Source: Polyangiaceae bacterium (lineage in GTDB: Bacteria; Myxococcota_A; Polyangia; Polyangiales; Polyangiaceae). From it: a stretch of 64,000 bases of DNA. Shown here piece by piece: positions 1 through 7,966 of the stretch. A program made the translations under genes and the position numbers. Position 1 is the first letter of the stretch, and each line of letters begins with the position of its first letter. The DNA is taken from positions 62,001-126,000 of the forward strand of contig JACKEA010000001.1 of the NCBI GenBank assembly GCA_020633235.1, written 5' to 3'. The notes beneath the pieces are model-generated. The model was given only the letters and a program-made list of their open reading frames with translations. It was not told where the DNA came from and ran no database searches.

Positions 1-323
1 AACGAAGTGCCCACAGCCACGTGCTTCATGCCGGCGCGGAGGACGTTCACTTGGCCCATGAGCTTGTGCCGGAGGCCGAGCTCGTAGTCTTCCTGAGAGA
101 GCGTTGCCAAGGGACCGAACTTGCCATCCCCCGCGGTGGTGACGACGGCGTCGATCTCCTTCACCCGGCCGAAGAAGCTCTCGATGGACGCCAGGTCGGC
201 GATGTCGACGCGTTCGTCACCGCTCTGGCGCGCGGCGCGGACCACCTCGTGGCCGTTGTCCTCCAAGGCATCCGCCACCGCGCTTCCGATGGTGCCGCTG
301 GCACCGATGACGACGACCTTCAT
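1..323 (-). CDS. Short-chain dehydrogenase, C-terminus off the left edge
   Basis: An open frame of 107 codons starts at 323 and leaves the window at base 1, so only the N-terminal half is seen. Residues 7-13 read GASGTIG, a shortened SDR-type dinucleotide-binding loop directly after the first beta strand, followed by a TTAGDG segment at the position of the NNAG motif. The usual YxxxK catalytic pair would lie beyond the edge. A good Shine-Dalgarno (GGGAGG) sits a few bases before the ATG. The family is NAD(P)-dependent oxidoreductases; the compact N-terminus resembles the small YwnB/CsgA-like short-chain dehydrogenases. Substrate cannot be predicted. Confidence 0.75.
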   Translation of the reverse strand, partial: MKVVVIGASGTIGSAVADALEDNGHEVVRAARQSGDERVDIADLASIESFFGRVKEIDAVVTTAGDGKFGPLATLSQEDYELGLRHKLMGQVNVLRAGMKHVAVGTS

Positions 324-394
324 GCTGACCTCCCTCTGGGCGCGGCGCCCAGTCATGGTTTTGGCCCAGCTCGGGTCGCTTCACAAGGGAAGAC

Positions 395-1198
395 TTACTT
401 GCACGTGATCGGGTTGTACTGAACGACGGTCGCCTTGCAGGCGGAGACACCGCCCGACGACAGCTCGCAGACGCGGTAGTCCGTGCTGCCGCAATAGGGA
501 TTCTCTCCGGGCCCCGTACGCTTGGTCGGCAGGTATCCGTCGCCCTTACAGGGCTTGCTGGGACTCGAGGGATCCAACGCGCAATCTCCGGTGGCCTTCA
601 GATACGCACCGCATTCCGTCTCGGCGCCGTCGCAGTTGTAGTCGAAGGAAACCTTGCCGTTGTCGATGGGGTAGCCGGTGTGATTGCAGTTGTTGCTGCC
701 GGGGAAAGCGTATTGATTCTCGTCGTTGCAATCCCCGCAGGCCTTGGGCTTGCTGCCGGCCTTCACCCAGCTGGGGCCTGGGGGGTCGCAGCTCTGCACG
801 GCGGGCAGCGCGCCATAGGTGTCGTTGTCGTCGTCCTTGCACCACGAGGCTGCGGTGCAGCCGCCTGCGCCCGCGCTGCCGCCCGTTGCGCCTGCGCCCG
901 CGCTGCCGCCGGTTGCGCCCGCGCCCGCGCTACCGCCGGTTGCGCCTGCGCCCGCGCTGCCGCTGGCGCCCGCGGTTCCTCCCGTGGCTCCCGTGCCTGC
1001 AGTGCCGCCGGTCGCCCCCGTGCCCGACGCACCGCCATCGCCCGCAGTGCCCCCCGTCGCCGCGCTGCCCGCGGATCCATCCGGCGCGTCCCCTCCGCTA
1101 CCTCCACCGAACAGCTCGTCGTTGCCCGAGCCACCGCACGCCGTGGTCCAACCCAACGCGGCAACGACCAGCGCGAGCTTTGCTCCACCGAGTCTCAT
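395..1198 (-). CDS. Gly-linker lipoprotein with MopE-type metal-binding motif
   Basis: 267 residues. The N-terminus is a lipoprotein signal with a lipobox ending at Cys21 (TTAC). A long Gly/Ala/Ser/Thr linker with a nine-residue period (ATGGSAGAG) spans roughly residues 35-110. The C-terminal part is Cys-rich and holds the pattern DDDNDTYG ... CGDCNDEN ... PGSNNCN ... DYNCDGAETEC, which matches the putative metal-binding motif of MopE-like secreted proteins (Asp/Asn-rich, calcium- or copper-binding). Start choice is backed by an AGGAGGGC Shine-Dalgarno. It is probably anchored in the outer membrane with the metal-binding head exposed. Role unknown. Confidence 0.7.
   Translation of the reverse strand: MRLGGAKLALVVAALGWTTACGGSGNDELFGGGSGGDAPDGSAGSAATGGTAGDGGASGTGATGGTAGTGATGGTAGASGSAGAGATGGSAGAGATGGSAGAGATGGSAGAGGCTAASWCKDDDNDTYGALPAVQSCDPPGPSWVKAGSKPKACGDCNDENQYAFPGSNNCNHTGYPIDNGKVSFDYNCDGAETECGAYLKATGDCALDPSSPSKPCKGDGYLPTKRTGPGENPYCGSTDYRVCELSSGGVSACKATVVQYNPITCK
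863..975. repeat. 27-bp in-frame tandem repeat in the lipoprotein linker
   Basis: A 27-bp unit with small variations is repeated about four times and encodes the ATGGSAGAG linker of the 395-1198 lipoprotein. Units differ by single C/T or C/A changes at wobble positions, so the array is prone to slippage while keeping the reading frame. Confidence 0.75.
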
Positions 1199-1334
1199 TC
1201 CAAGCCCTCCTGCTCAAGTAGTGGAGCTGTCCAAAGCACGGGGCGTGCCGAAGAGAAAACTCACGAGTTTGTGGAGGACGTGTCCCGCGTGGCTATGCAT
1301 TCGTTGCGGACACCGGACGTTCGGTGCGGTCGTG

Positions 1335-1340
1335 TAGGAT
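1335..1340 (+). promoter_or_regulatory. Candidate -10 hexamer for a leaderless transcript
   Basis: TAGGAT lies six bases before the ATG at 1347, which would put transcription initiation at or next to the start codon. No clear -35 is seen. One of eight such arrangements in the window. Confidence 0.35.
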
Positions 1341-1346
1341 GTGGCG

Positions 1347-2606
1347 ATGCGGTGGGCGTTGCTACTGGTCGGGTTGTTGGTGTGGGGTTGCGGGAGTGAC
1401 GACGCCAACGGGGCGGGGGGGAGCGGGGCTGCTTCGGGCGGCGGCGGCACCTCTGGCAGCGGCGGTACGTCCGGCAGCGGCGGCGCTTCGGGCAGCGGCG
1501 GCACATCCGGCAGCGGCGGTGTGGCCGGCAGCGGGGGCACGAGCACCATCGCGCACGGCGAGCAGCTCTCCCTATCCGACGTGGGCCCTGCGGGGCTCGG
1601 CGTGACCGAGCTGGAGAAGACTGCCGTGAACGACGAGCGCATCAGCACCTGGCCCACGGACGGTCTGCCGTCTTGGATCCCGGACGCGCCCTACGTGTAC
1701 GACGACAATCCCCAGAATCACGGCGGCGTGGTGCCCGCCGGCGGGATGGACATCGACGGATTTCAGATCCCCGGCGGAAGCTGGGTCGTGCAATTCCGCG
1801 ACTTCGGCAGCGATTCCATCATCGTCAGCGGCAACAACGATGGCACCTCGCCCGACCTACCGGGGGTCGTGTTTCGGGGCTGCCGCTGGCGCGGCGCGAT
1901 CACGGCGCCGGGCTTTCTGAACGTCTACGCGAACAGCAACACCAAGATCTGGATCTTGTATTCGGACGCGGGCGGGCTGGGGGCTTCCGACGCCGACTAC
2001 AACGAGATCCCGTTCAAGCTGAGCGACAGCACGACGGACAGCGTCTACTACCGAAACTACATCTCCTACACGACGACGGCGATCCAGCCGGGCTCCTTGG
2101 GGCCGCAGATCATCGAGAACTACATCGAGAAGATCACGTACTACTACGACGGTCAGCCGCCACCGGGAGAGTCTACCGGCAAGCATTTGAACGGCGTGAG
2201 CCTCAACGGCGGCCAGACGAACGCGCTGATCCTCCGCAACAAGATCTTGCTCCAGAACCCGGATGACGCCGGACGTACCGTGGACCAGACGGACTGCATC
2301 TACTTCAAGCAGGAGCCCGGGACGTTTCCCGGCACCGGCAAGAACGTGGACGGCAGCATGGGCTACGCCGTGAAGGACAACTACATTGGCGGAGGCGCCT
2401 ACAGCGTTTACGCCGGCTGGGACTCGTCCGAAGGGGCGCCGGCCCCGGGGTCGGTGAAGAACATGGTGCTGAGCGGCAATCGCATCACCACCCAGTGGTG
2501 GCCAAAGGGCGGCGCTCTCGGTGCGATCGCCAAGGAGCCGCCGTGGGGCACGGACGGCAACGAGAAGACCGAAAACACCTTCGCGGAGAGCGGTCAGCCC
2601 TGGTGA
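1347..2606 (+). CDS. Gly-linker lipoprotein with a predicted parallel beta-helix domain
   Basis: 419 residues from the ATG at 1347. The N-terminus is a lipoprotein signal (VWGC lipobox) followed by a GSGGTS-type linker. The remainder (from about residue 75) has short strands rich in Gly, Asn and Asp, with phrases such as GVVFRGCRW, NSNTKIWI, LILRNKILLQN and AVKDNYIGGG. That rhythm of N/I/V positions is typical of right-handed parallel beta-helix (pectate-lyase-like) proteins. No catalytic residues could be assigned; carbohydrate binding or cleavage at the surface is a guess. A GTG six bases upstream is in frame but poorly placed. A TAGGAT hexamer ends exactly six bases before the ATG, so the gene may be leaderless. 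Confidence 0.65.
   Translation: MRWALLLVGLLVWGCGSDDANGAGGSGAASGGGGTSGSGGTSGSGGASGSGGTSGSGGVAGSGGTSTIAHGEQLSLSDVGPAGLGVTELEKTAVNDERISTWPTDGLPSWIPDAPYVYDDNPQNHGGVVPAGGMDIDGFQIPGGSWVVQFRDFGSDSIIVSGNNDGTSPDLPGVVFRGCRWRGAITAPGFLNVYANSNTKIWILYSDAGGLGASDADYNEIPFKLSDSTTDSVYYRNYISYTTTAIQPGSLGPQIIENYIEKITYYYDGQPPPGESTGKHLNGVSLNGGQTNALILRNKILLQNPDDAGRTVDQTDCIYFKQEPGTFPGTGKNVDGSMGYAVKDNYIGGGAYSVYAGWDSSEGAPAPGSVKNMVLSGNRITTQWWPKGGALGAIAKEPPWGTDGNEKTENTFAESGQPW
1437..1545. repeat. 18-bp in-frame tandem repeat (GSGGTS linker)
   Basis: About six imperfect copies of an 18-bp unit encode GSGGTS/GSGGAS/GSGGVA after the lipobox of the 1347 lipoprotein. It is a low-complexity surface spacer, not a CRISPR array. 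Confidence 0.75.
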
Positions 2607-2717
2607 GGGTGCCAAGCGCGGGTTGGCAGCGAAAACCCGAGGTTGGCGGTGATGCGGGGGTAAGTGTGCGGAAATGCGGCACATGCCGTGGGCACTGGGC
2701 TTGCTGTAGGTCCTGGC

Positions 2718-4007
2718 GTGAAGACCCAACGCCCCTTGTTCCTCGTGTTTCTCCTCGCTCTGTTCGCGGCCGCCTGCGTGGCGCCTCCAGAGGACTCCGC
2801 CGATCCCGCGGAAGGCGTGCCGGGCGGGGACGAGGCGCTGATTGCCACCAGCAGCGATGCGCTCTCCAGCATCGACTGCTCGGAGTCTTCGGACACGGGC
2901 TACACGTCGGGTAAGGCGTTTGCCATCACCGTGGTGACGGTGGACGGCAAGAAGGTCGAGAAGGACACGGCCAACGCCTACTACGTGATGGCGAAGGCCG
3001 CGGCCGCCGCGGGCGTGAACTTGAAGATCGTGAGCGGCTTCCGCACCATGGCGGAGCAGCAGTACCTCTATAACTGCTACGTCAACTGCAGCTGCAACAA
3101 CTGTAACCTCGCCGCCAAACCTGGCTACAGCAATCACCAGAGCGGCCACGCTCTGGACTTGAACACGTCCGCGAGCGGCGTGCTCACTTGGCTCAACAAC
3201 CACGGCGCGACCTACGGGTTCAAGCGCACCGTGCCCAGCGAGACGTGGCACTGGGAGTGGTGGGGTGGTGGCCCCGGCGGTGGTCCGTGCGGCAAGGCGA
3301 AGTACGCCGGCGAGTCCCTCGGCCTCAGCGGCCAGAGCTATCCCATCGTGTCGCAGGGCGCGGTGGAGGTGGAGGTCGGTGAAACCGTCACCGGTTGGGT
3401 GAAGCTCAAGAACATCGGCACGGAAACGTGGAAGGCCGGCACCGTGAAGCTGGCGCCCATCCCTCGGGACAAGCCGAGCCCCTTCGCGAGCCCCAGCTGG
3501 CTCTCGGATCACCGCATCTCGACGCCCAGCGCAGACGTTAAGCCCGGCAGCGTCGGGGAGTTCCCCCTCGACATCACGGGTAGCGTGGAGGGGGAGTCGC
3601 TCCTCGAGCTCGGTTGGGTCGCCGAGGGCATCACTTGGTTCGCGGATTCGGGCGGCCCGAAGGACGGCTACTTCGCCGTGAAGGTAAAGGTCGTGCCCAG
3701 CACCAAGCCCCCGGGAACCGGCGGGCAGGGCGGCGCCGCAGGCGCGACGGGCAGCGGTGGCAGTGGCAGCGGCGGCGATGCCGGCGCTGCGGGTACCACC
3801 GGCGCGGGCGGCAGCGCCGGTTCGAGCTGGGGTGACGGCGGCGTGATCGGCGCGGCCGGCAAAGGCAGCTCCGGCACGAAGGTCCTCGCCGATCCCGGCA
3901 GCGACGGTGGCTGCAGCGTGTCGACGGAACGCGCCCCAACGCCGTCGTGGCCATGGCTGACGATGGCCGCACTGGGTCTCGCGCTGATCCGACGCAAGCG
4001 CGGGTAG
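2718..4007 (+). CDS. VanY-type D-Ala-D-Ala carboxypeptidase with NBR1-like Ig domain and MYXO-CTERM-like tail
   Basis: 429 residues from a GTG at 2718. Signal sequence ends FAAAC, giving a lipobox-like site. Residues about 100-190 form a VanY/M15B domain: SGFRTMAEQQ, then SNHQSGHALDLN (zinc His and Asp) and WHWEWW (catalytic Glu/His pair). Residues about 205-325 look like the NBR1-type Ig domain (GETVTGWVKLKNIGTETWKA, then the ELGW and DGYFAVKVKV strands). A Gly/Ala/Ser linker leads to a tail with Cys-Ser, a Trp/Leu-rich membrane segment and RRKRG, matching the MYXO-CTERM sorting signal. Predicted role: trimming peptidoglycan stem peptides at the surface. Having both a lipobox-like site and a C-terminal sorting tail is odd; the first may be an ordinary signal peptide. 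Confidence 0.8.
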   Translation: MKTQRPLFLVFLLALFAAACVAPPEDSADPAEGVPGGDEALIATSSDALSSIDCSESSDTGYTSGKAFAITVVTVDGKKVEKDTANAYYVMAKAAAAAGVNLKIVSGFRTMAEQQYLYNCYVNCSCNNCNLAAKPGYSNHQSGHALDLNTSASGVLTWLNNHGATYGFKRTVPSETWHWEWWGGGPGGGPCGKAKYAGESLGLSGQSYPIVSQGAVEVEVGETVTGWVKLKNIGTETWKAGTVKLAPIPRDKPSPFASPSWLSDHRISTPSADVKPGSVGEFPLDITGSVEGESLLELGWVAEGITWFADSGGPKDGYFAVKVKVVPSTKPPGTGGQGGAAGATGSGGSGSGGDAGAAGTTGAGGSAGSSWGDGGVIGAAGKGSSGTKVLADPGSDGGCSVSTERAPTPSWPWLTMAALGLALIRRKRG

Positions 4008-4054
4008 GCCCTGCCGCTTGAGGGGGGGCTGGGTCCGCGGTATCGGGATGGACC

Positions 4055-4663
4055 GTGGACGCCGGCGTCACCGTGATCGAGGGGCTCGAGCCCGTCCGGC
4101 GGCGTCCGGAAATGTATCTCGGCGACGTTGGTCTCCACGGTTTGCACTGGCTCGTGCGTGAGCTCCTGGACTGTGCTCATGGTCTCACCAGCTTTCGGGC
4201 TCGGGTCGACCCGCAAACTCTTTGGATCGACACGGAAGCTACGCCCGTTCGCACCACACCGCGGACGGTGGGGCGCCCGCCCTACTTGATCGAGGCATGT
4301 ACGTCGATCGCCGTCCCGATCGATGAGCCCGCGACGCTGCGCCCAACCGAGGCACTGGACGAGTCGACCGAGGTCGCCGTGTTTCGTTCGATCGGCCAAT
4401 CTCCCGTGGCAGTGGCCCTTGCCAACGCGGTGTCTGCAGAGTTCGTCCTTTCCTCCCGCGCCAAGAGAACGAACACTACCGTGCAGTTTGCCGCAGGACG
4501 CCTCGTGGGCGGACCAGACGTCGCCGCCACAACGGCGCCGGACGGAGTTTCACTCACCTTCAGTCCCGATCCCGAGATCTTCGAGCGGACGACGCTTCGC
4601 TTTGACATCGTGTGCGAGATTGCTCGTGACGTAGCCTGTGTCCGCGAGCGAGGGCCGTCGTGA
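4055..4663 (+). CDS. Degenerate GyrB/ParE-like ATPase-domain protein
   Basis: 202 residues from a GTG. The order of segments follows the GyrB N-terminal GHKL domain: residues 9-25 EGLEPVRRRPEMYLGDV (family: LEAVRKRPGMYIG), residues 27-40 with GLHWLVRELLD (family: GLHHLVYEVVDN), ALANAVSAEF (family: VVNALS), and near the end SLTFSPDPEIFE followed by FDIV (family: TFWPDPEIFE, FDFD). The catalytic Glu is kept (E36), but the Mg-binding Asn is Cys40, and neither the DGRGIP nor the GLHGVG loop is recognisable. The protein ends where GyrB would enter its transducer domain. It probably does not hydrolyse ATP; a regulatory or scaffold role is inferred. It is 47 bases after the VanY gene and just before two unknown genes. 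Confidence 0.65.
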   Translation: MDAGVTVIEGLEPVRRRPEMYLGDVGLHGLHWLVRELLDCAHGLTSFRARVDPQTLWIDTEATPVRTTPRTVGRPPYLIEACTSIAVPIDEPATLRPTEALDESTEVAVFRSIGQSPVAVALANAVSAEFVLSSRAKRTNTTVQFAAGRLVGGPDVAATTAPDGVSLTFSPDPEIFERTTLRFDIVCEIARDVACVRERGPS

Positions 4664-4706
4664 TCAACGCCGAAACGAGCGCAACCTACACGTGCAAGCC
4701 GCCACG

Positions 4707-5675
4707 ATGACCGAGCGGGTTCCCTCCTTCTACTTGTTGGTCCCGGGTCCGTGGCGCGCTCCAGCGGAAATCATCGGAGCTCTCGGCGCACACGGGATAC
4801 ACGGCGAGCCCGGGCAGCCGACGGGGATCGAGCCTGGTGTCGTGCGTGTGGACATCATCGAGGACGGTGAGCTGGCTTCCGCCTGCAGCTGGGGGCGGCG
4901 GGGCCCCCTTCCAGATGCGCTCCTCTCGCACGTGGCGCGCTGCGGGAGGGCCGCGCTGCTCGAGTGCGGATTTCGCCTGCAGGAGCAGCCTCGTCTCGTC
5001 GCGAAGATAGGGCGGAGCTTGCGGGACGCTGGCGGCGTGCTCGTACGGATGGAGGCCTCTGGCTCGGCGTCTGAATGGGAACCGTGGCTCGAGGCGTTGG
5101 AGTCGGGCGATCCGACTCACCTCTACGAGGTTGCGGTGCTCCTCGTGCGCGACGACGACGGCGTCATGTTCACGTGTGGCATGCACCACTTCGAGCTGCC
5201 GGACGCGCAGATTGCCATGGGCGACCCAGTGGAGGCGATGGCCTGGTTGGACGCCTTCTGCGTCTACCAGTTGGCGGAGCAGCCGACGCTCGTGTCCGGG
5301 CACACGTTCCGCCCGCACGAGCACGCACCGCCGCGCGCCCTCGAGCGCTGGCCCGATCATAGGCACCGTACCGATGACGGACGCCATAATCCATTCGGCG
5401 TCTGGCGCTTCTTGGCGCCCGGTGACTCCGGGCTCCAGGCGTCGGCGTTGGTGTCAGTGCTCGTACCCGCGCTTGCCGCCGTGCTCCTGGCCGCCGAGCG
5501 CACCAAAGGAACCCCGCTCACCCGCGACGAGGTGGAGAACATCCGCGACAACGCGTCTGCCATCGCCATGACCCCGACGGATGCGGCGAAGTTGGAACAG
5601 TCGAGGGGGTACGCCGACATCGAGCCGGAGCGCGCCTGGGAGCAATGGCAGCTCCTCCGCAGGCCAGGGGCGTGA
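4707..5675 (+). CDS. Unknown protein, suppressor/immunity-like
   Basis: 322 residues from the ATG at 4707; an in-frame GTG at 4638 would overlap the preceding gene. No signal peptide. The N-terminal half begins with a hydrophobic strand (FYLLVPGPW) and contains acidic stretches. The middle (VAVLLVRDDDGVMFTCGMHHFELPDAQI, in two parts) resembles an ApbE- or DUF4261-like beta-rich fold, but I cannot name it. The C-terminus LTRDEVENIRD ... DAAKLEQSRGYADI ... AWEQWQ is helical and charged. Context: follows the GyrB-like pseudo-ATPase and precedes another unknown gene of similar style. A soluble cytoplasmic protein is likely. Function not assigned. Confidence 0.6.
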   Translation: MTERVPSFYLLVPGPWRAPAEIIGALGAHGIHGEPGQPTGIEPGVVRVDIIEDGELASACSWGRRGPLPDALLSHVARCGRAALLECGFRLQEQPRLVAKIGRSLRDAGGVLVRMEASGSASEWEPWLEALESGDPTHLYEVAVLLVRDDDGVMFTCGMHHFELPDAQIAMGDPVEAMAWLDAFCVYQLAEQPTLVSGHTFRPHEHAPPRALERWPDHRHRTDDGRHNPFGVWRFLAPGDSGLQASALVSVLVPALAAVLLAAERTKGTPLTRDEVENIRDNASAIAMTPTDAAKLEQSRGYADIEPERAWEQWQLLRRPGA

Positions 5676-5720
5676 GGGTGTTGGTCCGGCGCGGAAGCAC
5701 TCCGCGACGCCAAGCGCAGT

Positions 5721-6563
5721 GTGCCTCGCGTCGGGTCCAAGATTTGGATAGCCTTTAGAAAGGTGGGCAAGGCGCGAGCACGAAGGGGCGCGGTGGTCGG
5801 CGTCGTAGAGCACGGGAACTCGGCCGTGCTCGTCACCCTGGCGGCGAATGGCAAGCTCCTGGATCGCCGGCGCGTCGACCTCACCGACGGCCTGCCCACA
5901 CATCCGCATCACCACGAGGGCTCGTGGGCCGTGGGTCGCTACCTCGATAGCCCTTGGGCCAAGCCGACGTCGCTGACGGACGCCATCGCGCTCGTCGAGC
6001 GCGTGCGCGTGGCTGCAGGGCAGGGCGCCGAGCGTGCGCTGGAGATGTTGGCTCAATCGGTCGCCGTGCCCGTTGCGAGCATCGCTCTGCGCGAGTGCCC
6101 GGAGCTGCCGGCGACCACGGAGGAACGCATCCGAGACAACCGCGCGCAGACCTACGCCGACACCGTGATGTATCGCCAGGCCTTGGCGGAGGCCGCGCGG
6201 GCGCGAGATTGGACGGTGCGCTGGTACGACCGAGAGCGGGTCTTCGAGCAAGCGTCCGTGGCAGTGGCCCAGGACGACATCCAGTCCTTCTTGACCGCGA
6301 TGGGTCGCGCTGTCGGGCCGCCCTGGCAAGCTCAGCACAAGCTCGCCGCAGCGGCTGCGCTCGTCATCGCCTTGGGCAATTCCTTTGGCCTCGAACAACC
6401 AACAGCATGGCGATTCCGTGTTGAGGAGGTAAGCGCGGGAGTGTACCGAGCATCCGGCGTTGACGCTCAGGGGCGTAGCGTCTCCGCGACGGGAACCGAT
6501 CCCAACCGAGCGCTCTCCGATTGTCGCGCCTACGCCGAACGAGTCGGAGACATCACGAAGTAA
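5721..6563 (+). CDS. Unknown cytoplasmic protein
   Basis: 280 residues from a GTG. The first half reads as alternating strands and helices (VVEHGNSAVLVTLAANGK, then LPTHPHHHEGSWAVGRYL). The middle RDNRAQTYADTVMYRQAL ... WTVRWYDRERVFEQA suggests a nuclease- or helicase-associated helical core, though no catalytic motif is certain. The last 50 residues (WRFRVEEVSAGVYRASG ... GTDPNRALSDC) form a small appended beta-beta-alpha unit. No signal peptide. It starts 45 bases after the previous unknown gene in the same direction, so the pair may be co-transcribed. Function not assigned; start uncertain. Confidence 0.55.
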   Translation: MPRVGSKIWIAFRKVGKARARRGAVVGVVEHGNSAVLVTLAANGKLLDRRRVDLTDGLPTHPHHHEGSWAVGRYLDSPWAKPTSLTDAIALVERVRVAAGQGAERALEMLAQSVAVPVASIALRECPELPATTEERIRDNRAQTYADTVMYRQALAEAARARDWTVRWYDRERVFEQASVAVAQDDIQSFLTAMGRAVGPPWQAQHKLAAAAALVIALGNSFGLEQPTAWRFRVEEVSAGVYRASGVDAQGRSVSATGTDPNRALSDCRAYAERVGDITK

Positions 6564-6761
6564 CGAGGGGCGGACCAATTGAGCATTCCGAGGCCTCCCA
6601 CTCACACTTGGTATTGAACGTCTGGTGAGCAGCCGCGCGGTTGCCGTGCTCGTGGTGGGCATAGCAGATAGGTCGAGGCGCGGGGAACGGCCGTTTGAAT
6701 GTTGGCTCGGCGCGGATCCCGTCGCGGACGCGGTGCTACGATTGCCCGTCAGGTTCAGGGG

Positions 6762-7487
6762 ATGCGTTGGCGCAGCAGAGCGTTTCTCGGGTTGGGGCTC
6801 GCCCTTGTCACCATCGGCGGAGCCGTGGTGATCTGCTGTCACGGCGGATCGAGCACGCCCAGCACGTGCTTTGGATCGCCGGGCGCCGGGGCGCTCGCAC
6901 ACGGCTGGCGGCTGCCGGCGTCGGGTCCGAACTTCAGCGCGTACAGCTCGACGGGGTGGGCGCTGGGGAGAACCTACGTCCACAGCGCGGTGTACCCGGT
7001 GATGCTCGACGCCTATGCGTCGCTCCGAGACGAGCATCCGACGCTCCGCTTCGTGTATGGAGAGACGGGGCTCGTTCGCGGCGGCCGATTTCGTCCGCAC
7101 CGCACCCACGAGAACGGCCTCTCGGTCGACTTCATGGTGCCGGTGTTGTCGCCAGACGGGAAGGTTGGGACGTTGCCAACGTCGCCCGTGGACAAGTTCG
7201 GCTACGGCCTCGAGTTCGACGCTTCGGGTCACAGCGGACACTACTCGATCGATTTCGAGACGATGGCGCTGCATCTGGCGGCGCTTCGTGCTGCGGCGGA
7301 GCGACATCGAGTGGGCATTGCGCGAGTGATCTTCGCGCCGGACCTTCAACGACATCTGCGTCGCACCAAGGCGTGGCCCATGATCCGCCGGCTGCCGTTC
7401 TCCGCCCGTCCCTCTTGGGTGCGGCACGACGAGCACTATCACGTGGATTTTCGTGTTCCTTGCCAGCAGCTGTCGCGGGCGCGGTAG
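6762..7487 (+). CDS. MepA-like penicillin-insensitive murein endopeptidase
   Basis: 241 residues from the ATG at 6762, preceded by AGG eight bases upstream. An N-terminal hydrophobic segment ends in CC, so secretion or lipidation is likely. The zinc-site pattern of the MepA/LAS metallopeptidase group is present: RPHRTHENGLSVDFMVP (His and Asp ligands) near residue 120 and RHDEHYHVDFRVPC (HxH) near the C-terminus. Predicted to cut peptide cross-links in peptidoglycan. The leading in-frame codons from 6699 are Arg-rich and unlike a secretory start. Monocistronic by spacing. Confidence 0.75.
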   Translation: MRWRSRAFLGLGLALVTIGGAVVICCHGGSSTPSTCFGSPGAGALAHGWRLPASGPNFSAYSSTGWALGRTYVHSAVYPVMLDAYASLRDEHPTLRFVYGETGLVRGGRFRPHRTHENGLSVDFMVPVLSPDGKVGTLPTSPVDKFGYGLEFDASGHSGHYSIDFETMALHLAALRAAAERHRVGIARVIFAPDLQRHLRRTKAWPMIRRLPFSARPSWVRHDEHYHVDFRVPCQQLSRAR

Positions 7488-7513
7488 TGGCGTAGCCGCC
7501 ACACCCGCGGAGG

Positions 7514-7822
7514 TCAGTCGTCGCTGGCAAGTGCGTCCCGTTCCTGTTCGCGAATCCAACGGCGCAGCTCAGCCTGGTCGCCCGGCACGACGGCAGTCCG
7601 CTGGCCGACCTCGTACATGATCACGAGCTGCCTGCAGGCGCGACAGCGCACCTCGAAGACCTTGGGCTGCCTCCCCCGTGAGCAGCGGAAGACTTGTTGG
7701 CGAATCGGTGTGCCATGGCCATAGCGAGCCCACGCCATGGACGCTGCGCACGCCGGGCAGGCGTCGCCCGGCTGTCGCGTGGTCAGGCTCTCAACATCGA
7801 TGACGATGGGTCTCGTCGCCAT
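7514..7822 (-). CDS. Small zinc-ribbon protein
   Basis: 102 residues. Two CxxC knuckles, CPAC near residue 20 and CRAC near residue 65, plus an FRCSRG segment between them, suggest a zinc ribbon. The C-terminus is a charged helix (ELRRWIREQERDALASDD). Family unknown to me; a nucleic-acid- or protein-binding role is only a guess. There is no Shine-Dalgarno; instead TAGACT stands six bases before the ATG. Confidence 0.6.
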   Translation of the reverse strand: MATRPIVIDVESLTTRQPGDACPACAASMAWARYGHGTPIRQQVFRCSRGRQPKVFEVRCRACRQLVIMYEVGQRTAVVPGDQAELRRWIREQERDALASDD

Positions 7823-7828
7823 CGGCCG

Positions 7829-7834
7829 AGTCTA
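7829..7834 (-). promoter_or_regulatory. Candidate -10 hexamer for a leaderless transcript
   Basis: TAGACT on the minus strand ends six bases before the zinc-ribbon start codon at 7822. No recognisable -35. Confidence 0.35.
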
Positions 7835-7966
7835 CGGCAGATTCTCCTCGCGTTGCTTACCCGCGCACGCAATGCCGGCTAGGCGTGCGCAACTTCATCA
7901 CAAACCTGGCGCCCACATGCGATGGCCGCGTAACGTTTCGCTCCATTGTCACCGATAGGAATTGCG

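Noticed and set aside
863..1545. Short tandem repeats resembling a CRISPR array
   Set aside because: The 27- and 18-bp units are contiguous, in frame and encode Gly-rich linkers; there are no unique spacers.
1857..3512. A 551-codon minus-strand frame
   Set aside because: Antisense to the beta-helix lipoprotein and VanY genes, both with signal sequences and recognisable domains.
5454..7559. A 701-codon open frame on the minus strand
   Set aside because: It lies antisense to three well-supported plus-strand genes, is Arg/Pro/His-rich and has no motif. GC-rich DNA leaves such shadows.
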